The position numbers and the translations under genes are program-made. From Acidobacteriota bacterium (GTDB lineage Bacteria > Acidobacteriota > Blastocatellia > Pyrinomonadales > Pyrinomonadaceae): a stretch of 6,034 bases of DNA. Shown here piece by piece: positions 1 to 6,034 of the stretch. A model generated the notes under the pieces. The model did no database searches. It was not told where the DNA came from and was given only the letters and a program-made list of their open reading frames with translations. Each line of letters begins with the position of its first letter. Positions within the stretch are counted from its first letter, which is position 1. The stretch lies in contig CAUJFK010000198.1 of NCBI GenBank assembly GCA_963169175.1, forward strand, positions 1 through 6,034, read 5' to 3'.

Positions 1-580
1 AGCGCAGTTTATTGACGCCCTCGGCGACGATCCGCAAGGCGTCAATATCAAGCCCCGAATCGGTTTCGTCGAGTATCGCAAGCTTCGGCTCAAGTACCGC
101 CATTTGCAGAATTTCGTTCCGCTTTTTCTCGCCGCCCGAAAAGCCTTCGTTGACCGACCGTTTGAAAAATTGCGGGTCCATCTCGACGATCTTTGCACGC
201 TCTTTCAACAGATCGTTAAATTCGAGCGGGTCCAATTCTTCCTCGCCGTGGTGCTTTGCCTTTTCGTTATAGGCCAGCCGCAGGAACTGCGAATTGGAAA
301 CGCCCGGCACCTCGATCGGATATTGAAACGCCATAAAAACGCCTTCGCGTGCACGTTCGTCCGGTTCGAGTTCGAGCAAATTCTTGCCCTCATAAAGCAC
401 CTCGCCCGACATCACCTCATACGACGGATGCCCGGCCAGCACTTTCGACAACGTCGATTTACCCGAGCCGTTCGGCCCCATTATCGCGTGGACCTCGCCC
501 TTCTTGACCTGCAAATTCAGGCCCTTCAAAATTTCCTTGCCGTCAATTCCGGCATGCAGATCTTTAACTTCTAGTAACAT
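1..580 (-). CDS. sufC: SufC, ATPase of the SUF Fe-S assembly complex (C-terminus outside window)
   Basis: Reading the minus strand from the ATG at 578-580 gives 193 residues with no stop before the window edge, so the C-terminus is missing; the family is usually about 250 residues. It starts MLLEVKDLHAG and has the full ABC ATPase set: Walker A GPNGSGKST (residues 35-43), Q-loop in FQYP (Gln86), signature FSGGEKKR (147-154) and Walker B/D-loop LAILDETDSGLD (167-178). The ETDSGLD form and the residues after the signature are typical of SufC rather than transport ATPases. The H-loop lies beyond the edge. SufC is known to bind SufB and SufD in the cytoplasm and to drive conformational change for cluster assembly. 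There is no clear Shine-Dalgarno; an inverted repeat ends 11 nt before the ATG. sufB lies more than 2.3 kb upstream, separated by three other genes. sufD and sufS may lie further left, which is inference. Confidence 0.96.
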   Translation of the reverse strand, partial: MLLEVKDLHAGIDGKEILKGLNLQVKKGEVHAIMGPNGSGKSTLSKVLAGHPSYEVMSGEVLYEGKNLLELEPDERAREGVFMAFQYPIEVPGVSNSQFLRLAYNEKAKHHGEEELDPLEFNDLLKERAKIVEMDPQFFKRSVNEGFSGGEKKRNEILQMAVLEPKLAILDETDSGLDIDALRIVAEGVNKLR

Positions 581-590
581 ATTTTTCTAA

Positions 591-640
591 GCCACAGAGA
601 TCACAGAGCATTTTCTCCTCTATTCTGTGAACTCTGAGGC
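591..640. repeat. Imperfect inverted repeat at the GNAT-sufC junction
   Basis: The arm at 591-608 (GCCACAGAGATCACAGAG) and the reverse complement of 623-640 match at 15 of 18 positions, with a 14-nt loop. It belongs to the same CCACAGAG-type family as the repeats at 1931-2180 and 4375-4483. The right arm lies inside the GNAT reading frame and the left arm carries or follows its stop codon. On the minus strand the arm nearest sufC ends 11 nt before the sufC ATG. No T-tract follows, so a classical intrinsic terminator is not supported. Confidence 0.8.
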
Positions 641-1140
641 TGTTCTATTCTCTTATCCATCTCAAGACCGGGTGTGCCGTACCATTCTTCGGCAGTCGTA
701 TCGCGGACCCATTTGAAACCGTGCTTTTCGTACATTTCCTTTGCTCCGGGAACAAAATAAGTCGTGTACAAAAAGATGCGATCGATTTCGCTCGTCGATA
801 TGAAATCGTCCACAGCATCGAGCAGCTTGTGGCCGATTCCCATGCCTTGAACATCAGGCCGCACGGCCATGCTTCGAATATAAAGGCCTTCGGGTTCGGT
901 CGTAAGCGAAACGGTGCCGACAACCGCGCCGTCGAGTTCCGCGACCCATATCGGCCCTTCGGCAAATCGGCCGTCGATGTCGGCAACCGCGGGCGTCACC
1001 GCCGTAAACGCTTCGGGCGTGTATTGCGCGCGGTTCAGCGAAAATGCCGCAAAAAGCGCATCGGCGATCGCGGCTGAATCTCCGCCGTCCGCGAGCCGTA
1101 TCTTAAGCTCCAACGCTCTTTTCGCTTCCGGCCTCAACAT
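601..1140 (-). CDS. GNAT-family N-acetyltransferase, substrate unknown
   Basis: This 179-residue protein has the GNAT fold signatures. Strand/motif A is GLYIRSMAVRPDVQGMGIG (residues 85-103) with the acetyl-CoA pyrophosphate-binding loop Q-G-M-G-I-G. The later helix AKEMYEKHGF (133-142) is the usual motif B region. Members transfer an acetyl group from acetyl-CoA to an amine; nothing here identifies the substrate. I chose the ATG at 1138-1140 because GAAAGGCGAG just upstream is the best ribosome-binding site in the window. A TTG at 1111-1113 would begin nearer the conserved LKIRLADGGD. The gene overlaps the 3' end of the PhzF gene by 38 bp, which suggests translational coupling. The last 12 residues (168-179, PQSSQNRGENAL) are encoded by an intergenic-type inverted repeat and are probably not part of the fold. 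Confidence 0.88.
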   Translation of the reverse strand: MLRPEAKRALELKIRLADGGDSAAIADALFAAFSLNRAQYTPEAFTAVTPAVADIDGRFAEGPIWVAELDGAVVGTVSLTTEPEGLYIRSMAVRPDVQGMGIGHKLLDAVDDFISTSEIDRIFLYTTYFVPGAKEMYEKHGFKWVRDTTAEEWYGTPGLEMDKRIEQPQSSQNRGENAL

Positions 1141-1921
1141 ATATCTCGCCTTTCAAAAACGTAACCGCATTTCCGCCGATCTTTACGCGGTCTTCCACCA
1201 ACTCACAAAACAATTCGCCGCCGCGTTTTGAAACCTGCCGCGCGAACAGTTCTTTCTTGCCAAGCTGTTCCGCCCAATAAGGAACGAGTGTGCAGTGCAT
1301 CGCACCCGTCACCGGATCTTCCGCAATTCCGATCTTCGGTGCGAACATCCGCGATACAAAATCGCACGTCTCGCCCGGAGCGGTCACATAAACTCTCTCG
1401 TATTCTAATTTCGCTAACGCATGAAAATCCGGTTCGAGGTTCCGCGCGTCCTGTTCCGTTTCAAGTCTAACCATCACGCCGTCGTTTATCGCACTCCAAA
1501 CCTTTACCGGCACCTTGCCAAGTGCCTGTGCCAGCGCGTCGCTCTGTTCGATCTCAGTTATTTGATATGCCGGAAAATCCAGAACCAACCGGCCATCGCG
1601 CCGTTCAACGCCCAACGCACCACTCTTATCCGAATGGAAGACTATTGAATTTTTCTCCAATTCCAATTCATTAAAGATCACATGCGCCGAAGCCAGCGTC
1701 GCGTGTCCGCAAAGGTTCACCTCCATCGTCGGCGTAAACCAGCGGATGTGATAGCGGTCGCGTTCCTTAACAAAAAACGCCGTCTCCGACAGATTATTCT
1801 GCGCCGCAATGTCCTGCATCAGATCATCCGCAAGCCACGTTTGCAGCGGCACAACCGCCGCCGGATTCCCGCCAAACGGCACGCTCGTAAACGCATCAAC
1901 CTGAAAAATTTCGAGCTTCAT
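1103..1921 (-). CDS. PhzF-family phenazine biosynthesis-like protein (isomerase/epimerase fold)
   Basis: The 272-residue length fits the PhzF family, whose members have two diaminopimelate-epimerase-like halves. Visible signatures are MKLEIFQVDAFTSVPFGGNPAAV (1-23), NLSETAFF (43-50) with Glu46 at the catalytic acid/base position, CGHATLASAH (71-80) and EDPVTGAMHC (201-210) in the second half. PhzF itself isomerises a dihydro-anthranilate intermediate in phenazine synthesis. Most genomic homologues have no known substrate, and no other phenazine genes are seen, so phenazine production should not be assumed. I start at the ATG at 1919-1921 because MKLEIFQVDAF is the normal family N-terminus; an upstream ATG at 1966 would add 15 residues coded by a repeat. 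No clear Shine-Dalgarno is present. It overlaps the GNAT gene and probably forms a two-gene unit with it. Confidence 0.92.
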   Translation of the reverse strand: MKLEIFQVDAFTSVPFGGNPAAVVPLQTWLADDLMQDIAAQNNLSETAFFVKERDRYHIRWFTPTMEVNLCGHATLASAHVIFNELELEKNSIVFHSDKSGALGVERRDGRLVLDFPAYQITEIEQSDALAQALGKVPVKVWSAINDGVMVRLETEQDARNLEPDFHALAKLEYERVYVTAPGETCDFVSRMFAPKIGIAEDPVTGAMHCTLVPYWAEQLGKKELFARQVSKRGGELFCELVEDRVKIGGNAVTFLKGEIYVEAGSEKSVGA

Positions 1922-1930
1922 ATCGTTTTT

Positions 1931-2018
1931 TACCACAGAGACACAGAGTTTTACAAGAACTTTCAATCAATAAATTCAATCTCTTTCTTCCTCTCCGTGT
2001 CTCTGTGTCTCCGTGGTG
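1931..2018. repeat. Inverted repeat pair upstream of the PhzF gene
   Basis: The arm at 1931-1948 (TACCACAGAGACACAGAG) matches the reverse complement of 2001-2018 at 16 of 18 positions. The loop of about 52 nt is AT-rich. On the minus strand the arm nearest the PhzF gene ends 11 nt before its ATG. The outer arm is also the first unit of the alternating array at 1991-2180. Confidence 0.85.
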
Positions 2019-2180
2019 AATCCTAATTGTTTCTATCGCTCTGCGTCTCCGCGTCTCTGTGTTAAATTTTTCTTTCTCTCCGTGTCTCTGTGTCTCTGTG
2101 GTGCATCCTCATCGCCTCTGCGTCCCCGCGCCTCTGCGTTAAATTTTTCTTCCTTTCTGTGTCTCCGTACCTCTGTGGTG
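1991..2180. repeat. Alternating A-B-A-B-A short repeat array
   Basis: Two unit types alternate. Unit A (28 nt, core CTCCGTGTCTCTGTG, ending GTGGTG) lies at 1991-2018, 2076-2103 and 2153-2180; the first two copies differ at one position. Unit B (34 nt, CTCTGCGTC... ending GTTAAATTTTTC) lies at 2039-2072 and 2116-2149. The spacing between copies of one type is 77-85 nt. Units and spacers are diverged and partly similar to each other, which does not fit CRISPR. The array starts 10 nt after the ridA stop codon and fills the ridA-phzF gap. I associate this type with multi-copy intergenic repeats in Acidobacteriota and similar phyla. Confidence 0.85.
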
Positions 2181-2190
2181 AATAACCTTT

Positions 2191-2565
2191 TCACGCCAAG
2201 GCTATCGCCTGAATTTCTATCTGCGTACCAAAATGAAGATCTTTGACCGGCACTATCGCCCTCGCCGGCCGGTGTTCGCCCATTACGCGGGCATAAGCCT
2301 CGTTCACTTTGCCCCACAGCTCAATGTCCGAGATATAGATCGTCATCTGCATCACGCGACCGAGGTTGCTTCCCGCTGCCTTCAAAACCGCTTCGACATT
2401 CCGCAACGCCAATTCCGTCTGCTCCTCGATCGGCCCGTTAAACGGCTCACGCGTATCCAGCGTCATCGGCAATTGCCCCGACACATAAACAACGCCATGA
2501 TGCTCGATCCCCGGCGAATAATGCCCCTTCGGCTTTTGCTGGTCAGCAGGTTGAATAATGTTCAT
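2191..2565 (-). CDS. RidA/YjgF/YER057c/UK114-family enamine/imine deaminase
   Basis: The 124-residue protein is the usual RidA length. It shows YVSGQLP (27-33), the RNVEAVLKAAGSNL helix (55-68), HRPARAIVPV (98-107) and the C-terminal IEIQAIA (116-122). Arg102 aligns by eye with the substrate-binding Arg105 of E. coli RidA, Tyr16 with Tyr17 and Glu117 with Glu120, so the active site of hydrolytic RidA proteins looks intact. RidA proteins hydrolyse reactive enamines/imines such as 2-aminoacrylate made by PLP enzymes, protecting other PLP enzymes in the cytosol. I start at the ATG at 2563-2565, giving MNIIQPADQQ; the longer frame to 2634 would add 23 residues encoded mainly by the composite repeat. 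A repeat element begins 15 nt upstream of the ATG and no Shine-Dalgarno is evident. A link to SUF through the PLP enzyme SufS is only inference. Confidence 0.92.
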   Translation of the reverse strand: MNIIQPADQQKPKGHYSPGIEHHGVVYVSGQLPMTLDTREPFNGPIEEQTELALRNVEAVLKAAGSNLGRVMQMTIYISDIELWGKVNEAYARVMGEHRPARAIVPVKDLHFGTQIEIQAIALA

Positions 2566-2580
2566 AGTTTTCAAAGTTCC

Positions 2581-2805
2581 GTCGCTAACGGCGACAAACC
2601 TATAAAGCCTAGGGTAAGCGAGTGAAACGGGCATAACCCCAAGTTAACGCAAAACAATCGCCCGCTCCCTGAAAGGGAGCAACAAAACCTTGCACGATGT
2701 TCGTCGCTTTCAGCGACAAAATCCATTTCCCGCGATGACCTGGGGGTTCCATTCGCTATCGCTCATTCTACCCCCAGGCTTTACAAGTCCGTCGCCGTTG
2801 GCGAC
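2581..2805. repeat. 225-bp composite element with ~34-bp inverted ends and several hairpins
   Basis: The left end (2581-2614) and the reverse complement of the right end (2772-2805) match at 28 of 34 positions, and all six differences are transitions. Similarity continues more weakly inward. Each end holds its own small dyad: GTCGCTAACGGCGAC at 2581-2595 and GTCGCCGTTGGCGAC at 2791-2805. Between them lie hairpins at 2664-2680 and 2703-2717, and a 9-bp stem at 2739-2747/2770-2778 (CCTGGGGGT/ACCCCCAGG). No credible protein is encoded. It could be a non-autonomous mobile element or a palindromic intergenic repeat; I see no clear target-site duplication. It occupies most of the 359-bp sufB-ridA gap. 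Confidence 0.75.
2664..2717. repeat. Two perfect tri-loop hairpins inside the composite element
   Basis: GCTCCCTGAAAGGGAGC at 2664-2680 is a perfect 7-bp stem with a 3-nt loop. GTCGCTTTCAGCGAC at 2703-2717 is a perfect 6-bp stem with a 3-nt loop. They share the short string CTTTCAG or its complement. Neither is followed by a T-run on either strand, so they are not typical terminators. They form the core of the element at 2581-2805. Confidence 0.8.
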
Positions 2806-2815
2806 CTCAGAACGA

Positions 2816-2834
2816 TACCGCTTGTATTTCTGCC
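2816..2834. repeat. Partial direct copy of the sufB-downstream hairpin arm
   Basis: TACCGCTTGTATTTCTGCC at 2816-2834 matches 2904-2922 with a single difference. It also complements the left hairpin arm at 2848-2866 at 15 of 19 positions, so it could compete for pairing with that arm. It is most likely a fragment of the same repeat family. Confidence 0.7.
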
Positions 2835-2847
2835 TATCATCGGCAAA

Positions 2848-2922
2848 GGCGGAAACACGACCGGTAGCGAGTGTGCCTCGTAATGCAAAAGCGGCACACT
2901 CGCTACCGCTTGTGTTTCTGCC
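2848..2922. repeat. 30-bp inverted repeat (long hairpin) just after the sufB stop
   Basis: The arms at 2848-2877 and 2893-2922 match as reverse complements at 27 of 30 positions, with a 15-nt loop. The core GGTAGCGAGTGTGCC is perfect in both arms. The hairpin begins two nucleotides after the sufB TAA (2925-2927). No T-tract follows in the direction of transcription. It could protect or define the 3' end of sufB mRNA, act in termination without a U-tract, or simply be a mobile palindromic repeat. The structure is read directly from the sequence; the role is not. Confidence 0.85.
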
Positions 2923-2924
2923 AA

Positions 2925-4364
<1,440 letters not shown>

Positions 4365-4374
4365 AAATTTATTT

Positions 4375-4483
4375 CACCACAGAGACACAGAGATTCTGAA
4401 TACGTTTTCGGTTTGGCAAATCATCCTGTTGATCCTGAATATCCTGTTTTAATTACCTCTGTGTCCTCCGTGTCTCTGTGGTG
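4375..4483. repeat. Inverted repeat pair filling the rrf2-sufB gap
   Basis: The arm CACCACAGAGACACAGAG at 4375-4392 matches the reverse complement of 4466-4483 at 17 of 18 positions. Read in the direction of transcription, the pair starts 7 nt after the rrf2 stop codon and its conserved CTCTGTGG core ends 12 nt before the sufB ATG. The 73-nt interior holds a 9-nt tandem repeat. The layout parallels the repeat pair upstream of the PhzF gene. Confidence 0.88.
4423..4449. repeat. Three tandem 9-nt units (ATCCTGnnn)
   Basis: ATCCTGTTG, ATCCTGAAT and ATCCTGTTT follow one another exactly at a 9-nt period inside the inverted repeat between rrf2 and sufB. It resembles the short TCCTG/CAGGA intergenic repeats found in several phyla. 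No function is apparent. Confidence 0.7.
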
Positions 4484-4490
4484 ACTCTCT

Positions 4491-4970
4491 TCAGATTCTT
4501 TGCGGTTCGATCGTTCGGTGGATTCCCTGTATTTGATGAAACATTGCATAGACCGATTTTTCATCGCCGACCAAGCTTGCCAGCGTCAAACGCGATAATG
4601 CATTTTCAACTATCTCGTGCAATCCGACGATCACCGGCCTGATGCCGCAATCGCCGTTGTGGACGCAACTATCCCGAACGCCGGTGTAACTTACGCAATG
4701 GGCGCTCAACACATCTTCATCCAAGACCTTGATGATCTCGTTCAGGTAGATATCTTCCGCCGACCGGGCGAGAAAATAGCCGCCCTTGGTCCCGCGGGTC
4801 GAATGGACAAATCCGGCCTTGTTCAAAAGCCACATCAGCTTGCCCGCGTTCGCCGTCGAAATGCCCTCGCGCTCCGCTATCTGCGGCAGTGTCAGGCTCT
4901 CGCCGTCCGCCAGATTGGCCAGTTGCACGAGACACCGCAGGCCGTATTCCTCTTGCGCTGAGATCTTCAT
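4491..4970 (-). CDS. Rrf2-family (IscR/RirA/NsrR-like) Fe-S regulator of the suf genes
   Basis: The 159-residue protein has the Rrf2 layout: start MKISAQEEYGLRCLVQLA, winged helix-turn-helix at about 26-55 (LTLPQIAEREGISTANAGKL), and wing TRGTKGGYFLAR (58-69). Three cysteines follow the dimerisation helix at Cys92, Cys102 and Cys108 (spacing CX9CX5C), the usual place for cluster ligands. IscR has CX5CX5C and, as I recall, RirA CX7CX5C, so the first loop is longer here. IscR's ligand His107 has no counterpart: the equivalent position is Arg111. Glu8 sits where NsrR (Asp8) and RsrR (Glu8) use an acidic ligand. Its position just before sufB and a promoter with a dyad suggest it senses Fe-S status and represses its own operon. 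The ATG at 4968-4970 gives the canonical N-terminus. Confidence 0.93.
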   Translation of the reverse strand: MKISAQEEYGLRCLVQLANLADGESLTLPQIAEREGISTANAGKLMWLLNKAGFVHSTRGTKGGYFLARSAEDIYLNEIIKVLDEDVLSAHCVSYTGVRDSCVHNGDCGIRPVIVGLHEIVENALSRLTLASLVGDEKSVYAMFHQIQGIHRTIEPQRI

Positions 4971-5012
4971 AAACCGAATTTCAACAAAGACTTTGGGTTA
5001 ACCGCTCAGGTA

Positions 5013-5041
5013 ATTATGACAAATCATTACTTTTTGGTCAA
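5013..5041 (-). promoter_or_regulatory. Sigma70-like promoter of the rrf2-suf operon
   Basis: On the minus strand TTGACC (5036-5041) and CATAAT (5013-5018) are separated by exactly 17 nt, close to the TTGACA/TATAAT consensus. Transcription would start near 5006, about 35 nt before the rrf2 ATG. It is the best promoter candidate in the window and lies in the right place and orientation. Confidence 0.72.
5016..5027. promoter_or_regulatory. Candidate operator dyad overlapping the -10 box
   Basis: ATGACAAATCAT is a perfect 4-bp-arm dyad with a 4-nt centre. A wider GTAAT/ATTAC pair (5012-5032) surrounds it. It overlaps the -10 box and spacer of the rrf2 promoter, where a dimeric Rrf2 repressor would block RNA polymerase. 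The arms are short and AT-rich, so chance is possible, and it does not match the E. coli IscR type 1 site. Confidence 0.35.
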
Positions 5042-5170
5042 GATTATGGGCGGAAATTTATGATCAAGGATAAGGCCTACAAAACATACGTTCGAGTCCG
5101 ACAGGAAGGCTCTTGTTTCGCTCATTTGGTTCCGGTTACGTGTTGTTCGTGTTGGAGACGCACGGGCCGG

Positions 5171-5210
5171 ACCACGAAAGGCTCGAAAGCAAGACACGAA
5201 AATTCACGAA
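5171..5210. repeat. Degenerate CACGAAA-type intergenic repeat
   Basis: ACCACGAAA (5171-5179), GACACGAAA (5193-5201) and TTCACGAA (5203-5210) are spaced copies of a CACGAA motif. They resemble a third type of multi-copy intergenic repeat. Apart from this and the promoter, I see nothing convincing in the 285-bp gap between the TonB-family gene and rrf2. Confidence 0.4.
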
Positions 5211-5255
5211 TCAAGCCTTCTCGTAGAAACTAGATTGAGTTAGGAAGCTTGTTGT

Positions 5256-6034
5256 CTAAAGCGAAAAATTGAAATTGACAAAACCGATCGCTCGGACGGC
5301 TTGGCCGTCCCGGATAAAGGGCTTGAAGCGCCACTTGCGGATAGCGTCCTTTGCGGCGGCCTGAAGAAGCATTGGCCCCGACGTTTCCTGGACCTCTGCA
5401 ACCTCGCCTGACTCATTAACGGTTATTTCCACCCGTACAACGCCGGTCGTCCTCATGCTCCGCGCCACTGGCGGATAAACCGCTGCCGCGCGTTTTGTGG
5501 CATAGTCGATCAGCGACCCGACATCGATCGGGCCATCATTCTTCACGGGTTCGGCCGCCGGTTCGTTCTTGGTCCCACTCGCATTGACGGCCTGCTTCGC
5601 CGCCGGGATGTTGTCGCGTTGCGGATTCTGGACCACTACCGGCTTCTCCGCCCCCTGAGTCGGGTTCGATCCGGTGACCGCGGCCTTTTCGGTCTTGGCT
5701 GTCGAAGTATCCGATGGTTTATCGGTCGCTTCTGTTCCAGGCGTCGCGCTTGCTGCGACTTCACGGGCAACAGGCTGATCTGGTGCGGTGCTCGTGCGTA
5801 CAGGAAGCGTCGCAGACGGCGCTTGGCGATCGGCGGCAGCGGTCGAAGCATTGTTCACCGATGGCGATGGTGTTGATGGTTCGGGCCGGCTCGCCTGGCC
5901 GTTGAGTGCCGGGTTCTGGGCAGCCACACTATTAGGAACTGTCGTGCCATCGACCGCACTTGTGATGACGCTGCGCGAATTGGCGATCTCCTCGCGTGAA
6001 TCCGCGACCTCATCGGTCCAGCGACGGGCATCGT
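5256..6034 (-). CDS. TonB-family protein, C-terminal part (N-terminus outside window)
   Basis: The frame is open from the window edge to the TAG at 5256-5258, giving 258 residues; no start is visible and the GTG at 5925-5927 is probably internal. The first ~30 residues (DARRWTDEVADSREEIANSR...) are charged and may be helical. A Pro/Ala/Thr/Ser-rich low-complexity stretch of about 110 residues follows, then a C-terminal domain of about 90 residues. That domain has YPPVARSMRTTGVVRVEITV, VNESGEVAEVQETSGP and AIRKWRFKPF, matching the TonB_C fold. TonB proteins span the periplasm and pass energy to outer-membrane receptors; the low-complexity stretch would be the periplasmic linker. No transmembrane segment is seen, but it may lie upstream of the window. 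It lacks a recognisable terminator and is probably not part of the suf unit. Confidence 0.85.
   Translation of the reverse strand, partial: DARRWTDEVADSREEIANSRSVITSAVDGTTVPNSVAAQNPALNGQASRPEPSTPSPSVNNASTAAADRQAPSATLPVRTSTAPDQPVAREVAASATPGTEATDKPSDTSTAKTEKAAVTGSNPTQGAEKPVVVQNPQRDNIPAAKQAVNASGTKNEPAAEPVKNDGPIDVGSLIDYATKRAAAVYPPVARSMRTTGVVRVEITVNESGEVAEVQETSGPMLLQAAAKDAIRKWRFKPFIRDGQAVRAIGFVNFNFSL

Noticed and set aside
104..574. Plus-strand frame of 156 codons
   Set aside because: It is the antisense shadow of sufC, whose motifs are unmistakable.
1922..1966. N-terminal extension of the PhzF-like protein by 15 residues
   Set aside because: The extension is coded by the CCACAGAG repeat arm, and MKLEIFQVDAF at 1921 is the normal family start.
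1991..2180. Possible CRISPR array
   Set aside because: Units alternate between two types, are imperfect, and the spacers resemble each other; there are no cas genes.
2033..2317. Minus-strand frame of 94 codons rich in Arg, Glu and His
   Set aside because: Most of it is a translation of the A/B repeat array, and its start lies inside ridA. Such Arg/Glu/His-rich frames are typical artefacts of these repeats.
2566..2634. N-terminal extension of RidA by 23 residues
   Set aside because: It is mainly encoded by the composite repeat, and the family length and N-terminus fit the ATG at 2563-2565.
2848..2922. Intrinsic terminator after sufB
   Set aside because: The stem is strong but no T-tract follows in the direction of transcription, so I list it only as a hairpin repeat.
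5060..5233. Plus-strand frame of 57 codons divergent from rrf2, Cys- and Arg-rich
   Set aside because: Its second half overlaps the degenerate CACGAAA repeat, no good plus-strand promoter is seen, and it matches no family I know.

Overview
All six genes in this window read on the minus strand, so transcription runs from right to left. The window holds part of a SUF iron-sulfur cluster assembly locus: an Rrf2-family regulator (4491-4970), sufB (2925-4364) and the N-terminal 193 residues of sufC (1-580, cut by the window edge). Three genes not usually part of the SUF machinery lie between sufB and sufC: a RidA/YjgF-family protein (2191-2565), a PhzF-family isomerase-like protein (1103-1921) and a GNAT acetyltransferase that overlaps the PhzF gene (601-1140). 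Upstream of the regulator, and apparently a separate unit, is the C-terminal part of a TonB-family protein (5256-6034, open at the window edge).

Organism: a TonB_C protein points to a Gram-negative cell envelope, and base composition is near 50% GC by eye. The intergenic repeats (CCACAGAGACACAGAG type, GTCGCnnnnnGCGAC type, and the long hairpin around GCGGTAGCGAGTGTGCC) are of kinds I associate with Acidobacteriota, especially Blastocatellia, and similar phyla. This assignment rests on memory of those repeats and is moderate to low in confidence.

Layout from right to left: TonB-family C-terminus; a 285-bp gap with a degenerate repeat and a good sigma70-like promoter (TTGACC-17-CATAAT) that carries a small dyad and reads into the regulator gene; rrf2; a 126-bp gap almost filled by an inverted repeat; sufB; a 359-bp gap without genes that holds a long hairpin and a 225-bp composite inverted element; ridA; a gap filled by an alternating repeat array; phzF overlapping the GNAT gene; an inverted repeat that encodes the GNAT tail; sufC.

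Function: SufB and SufC belong to the SufBCD scaffold on which Fe-S clusters are built. The regulator has three cysteines suited to binding a cluster and probably senses Fe-S status to control the operon. RidA-type proteins hydrolyse reactive enamine/imine intermediates made by PLP enzymes. The roles of the PhzF-like and GNAT proteins here are unknown.

The most unusual feature is architectural. Three gene junctions carry the same short repeat family as inverted pairs that fill the gap, and in three cases (sufB, phzF, sufC) one arm ends 11-12 nt before the start codon. I see no CRISPR array, tRNA, rRNA or transposase, and no clearly new enzymatic system.
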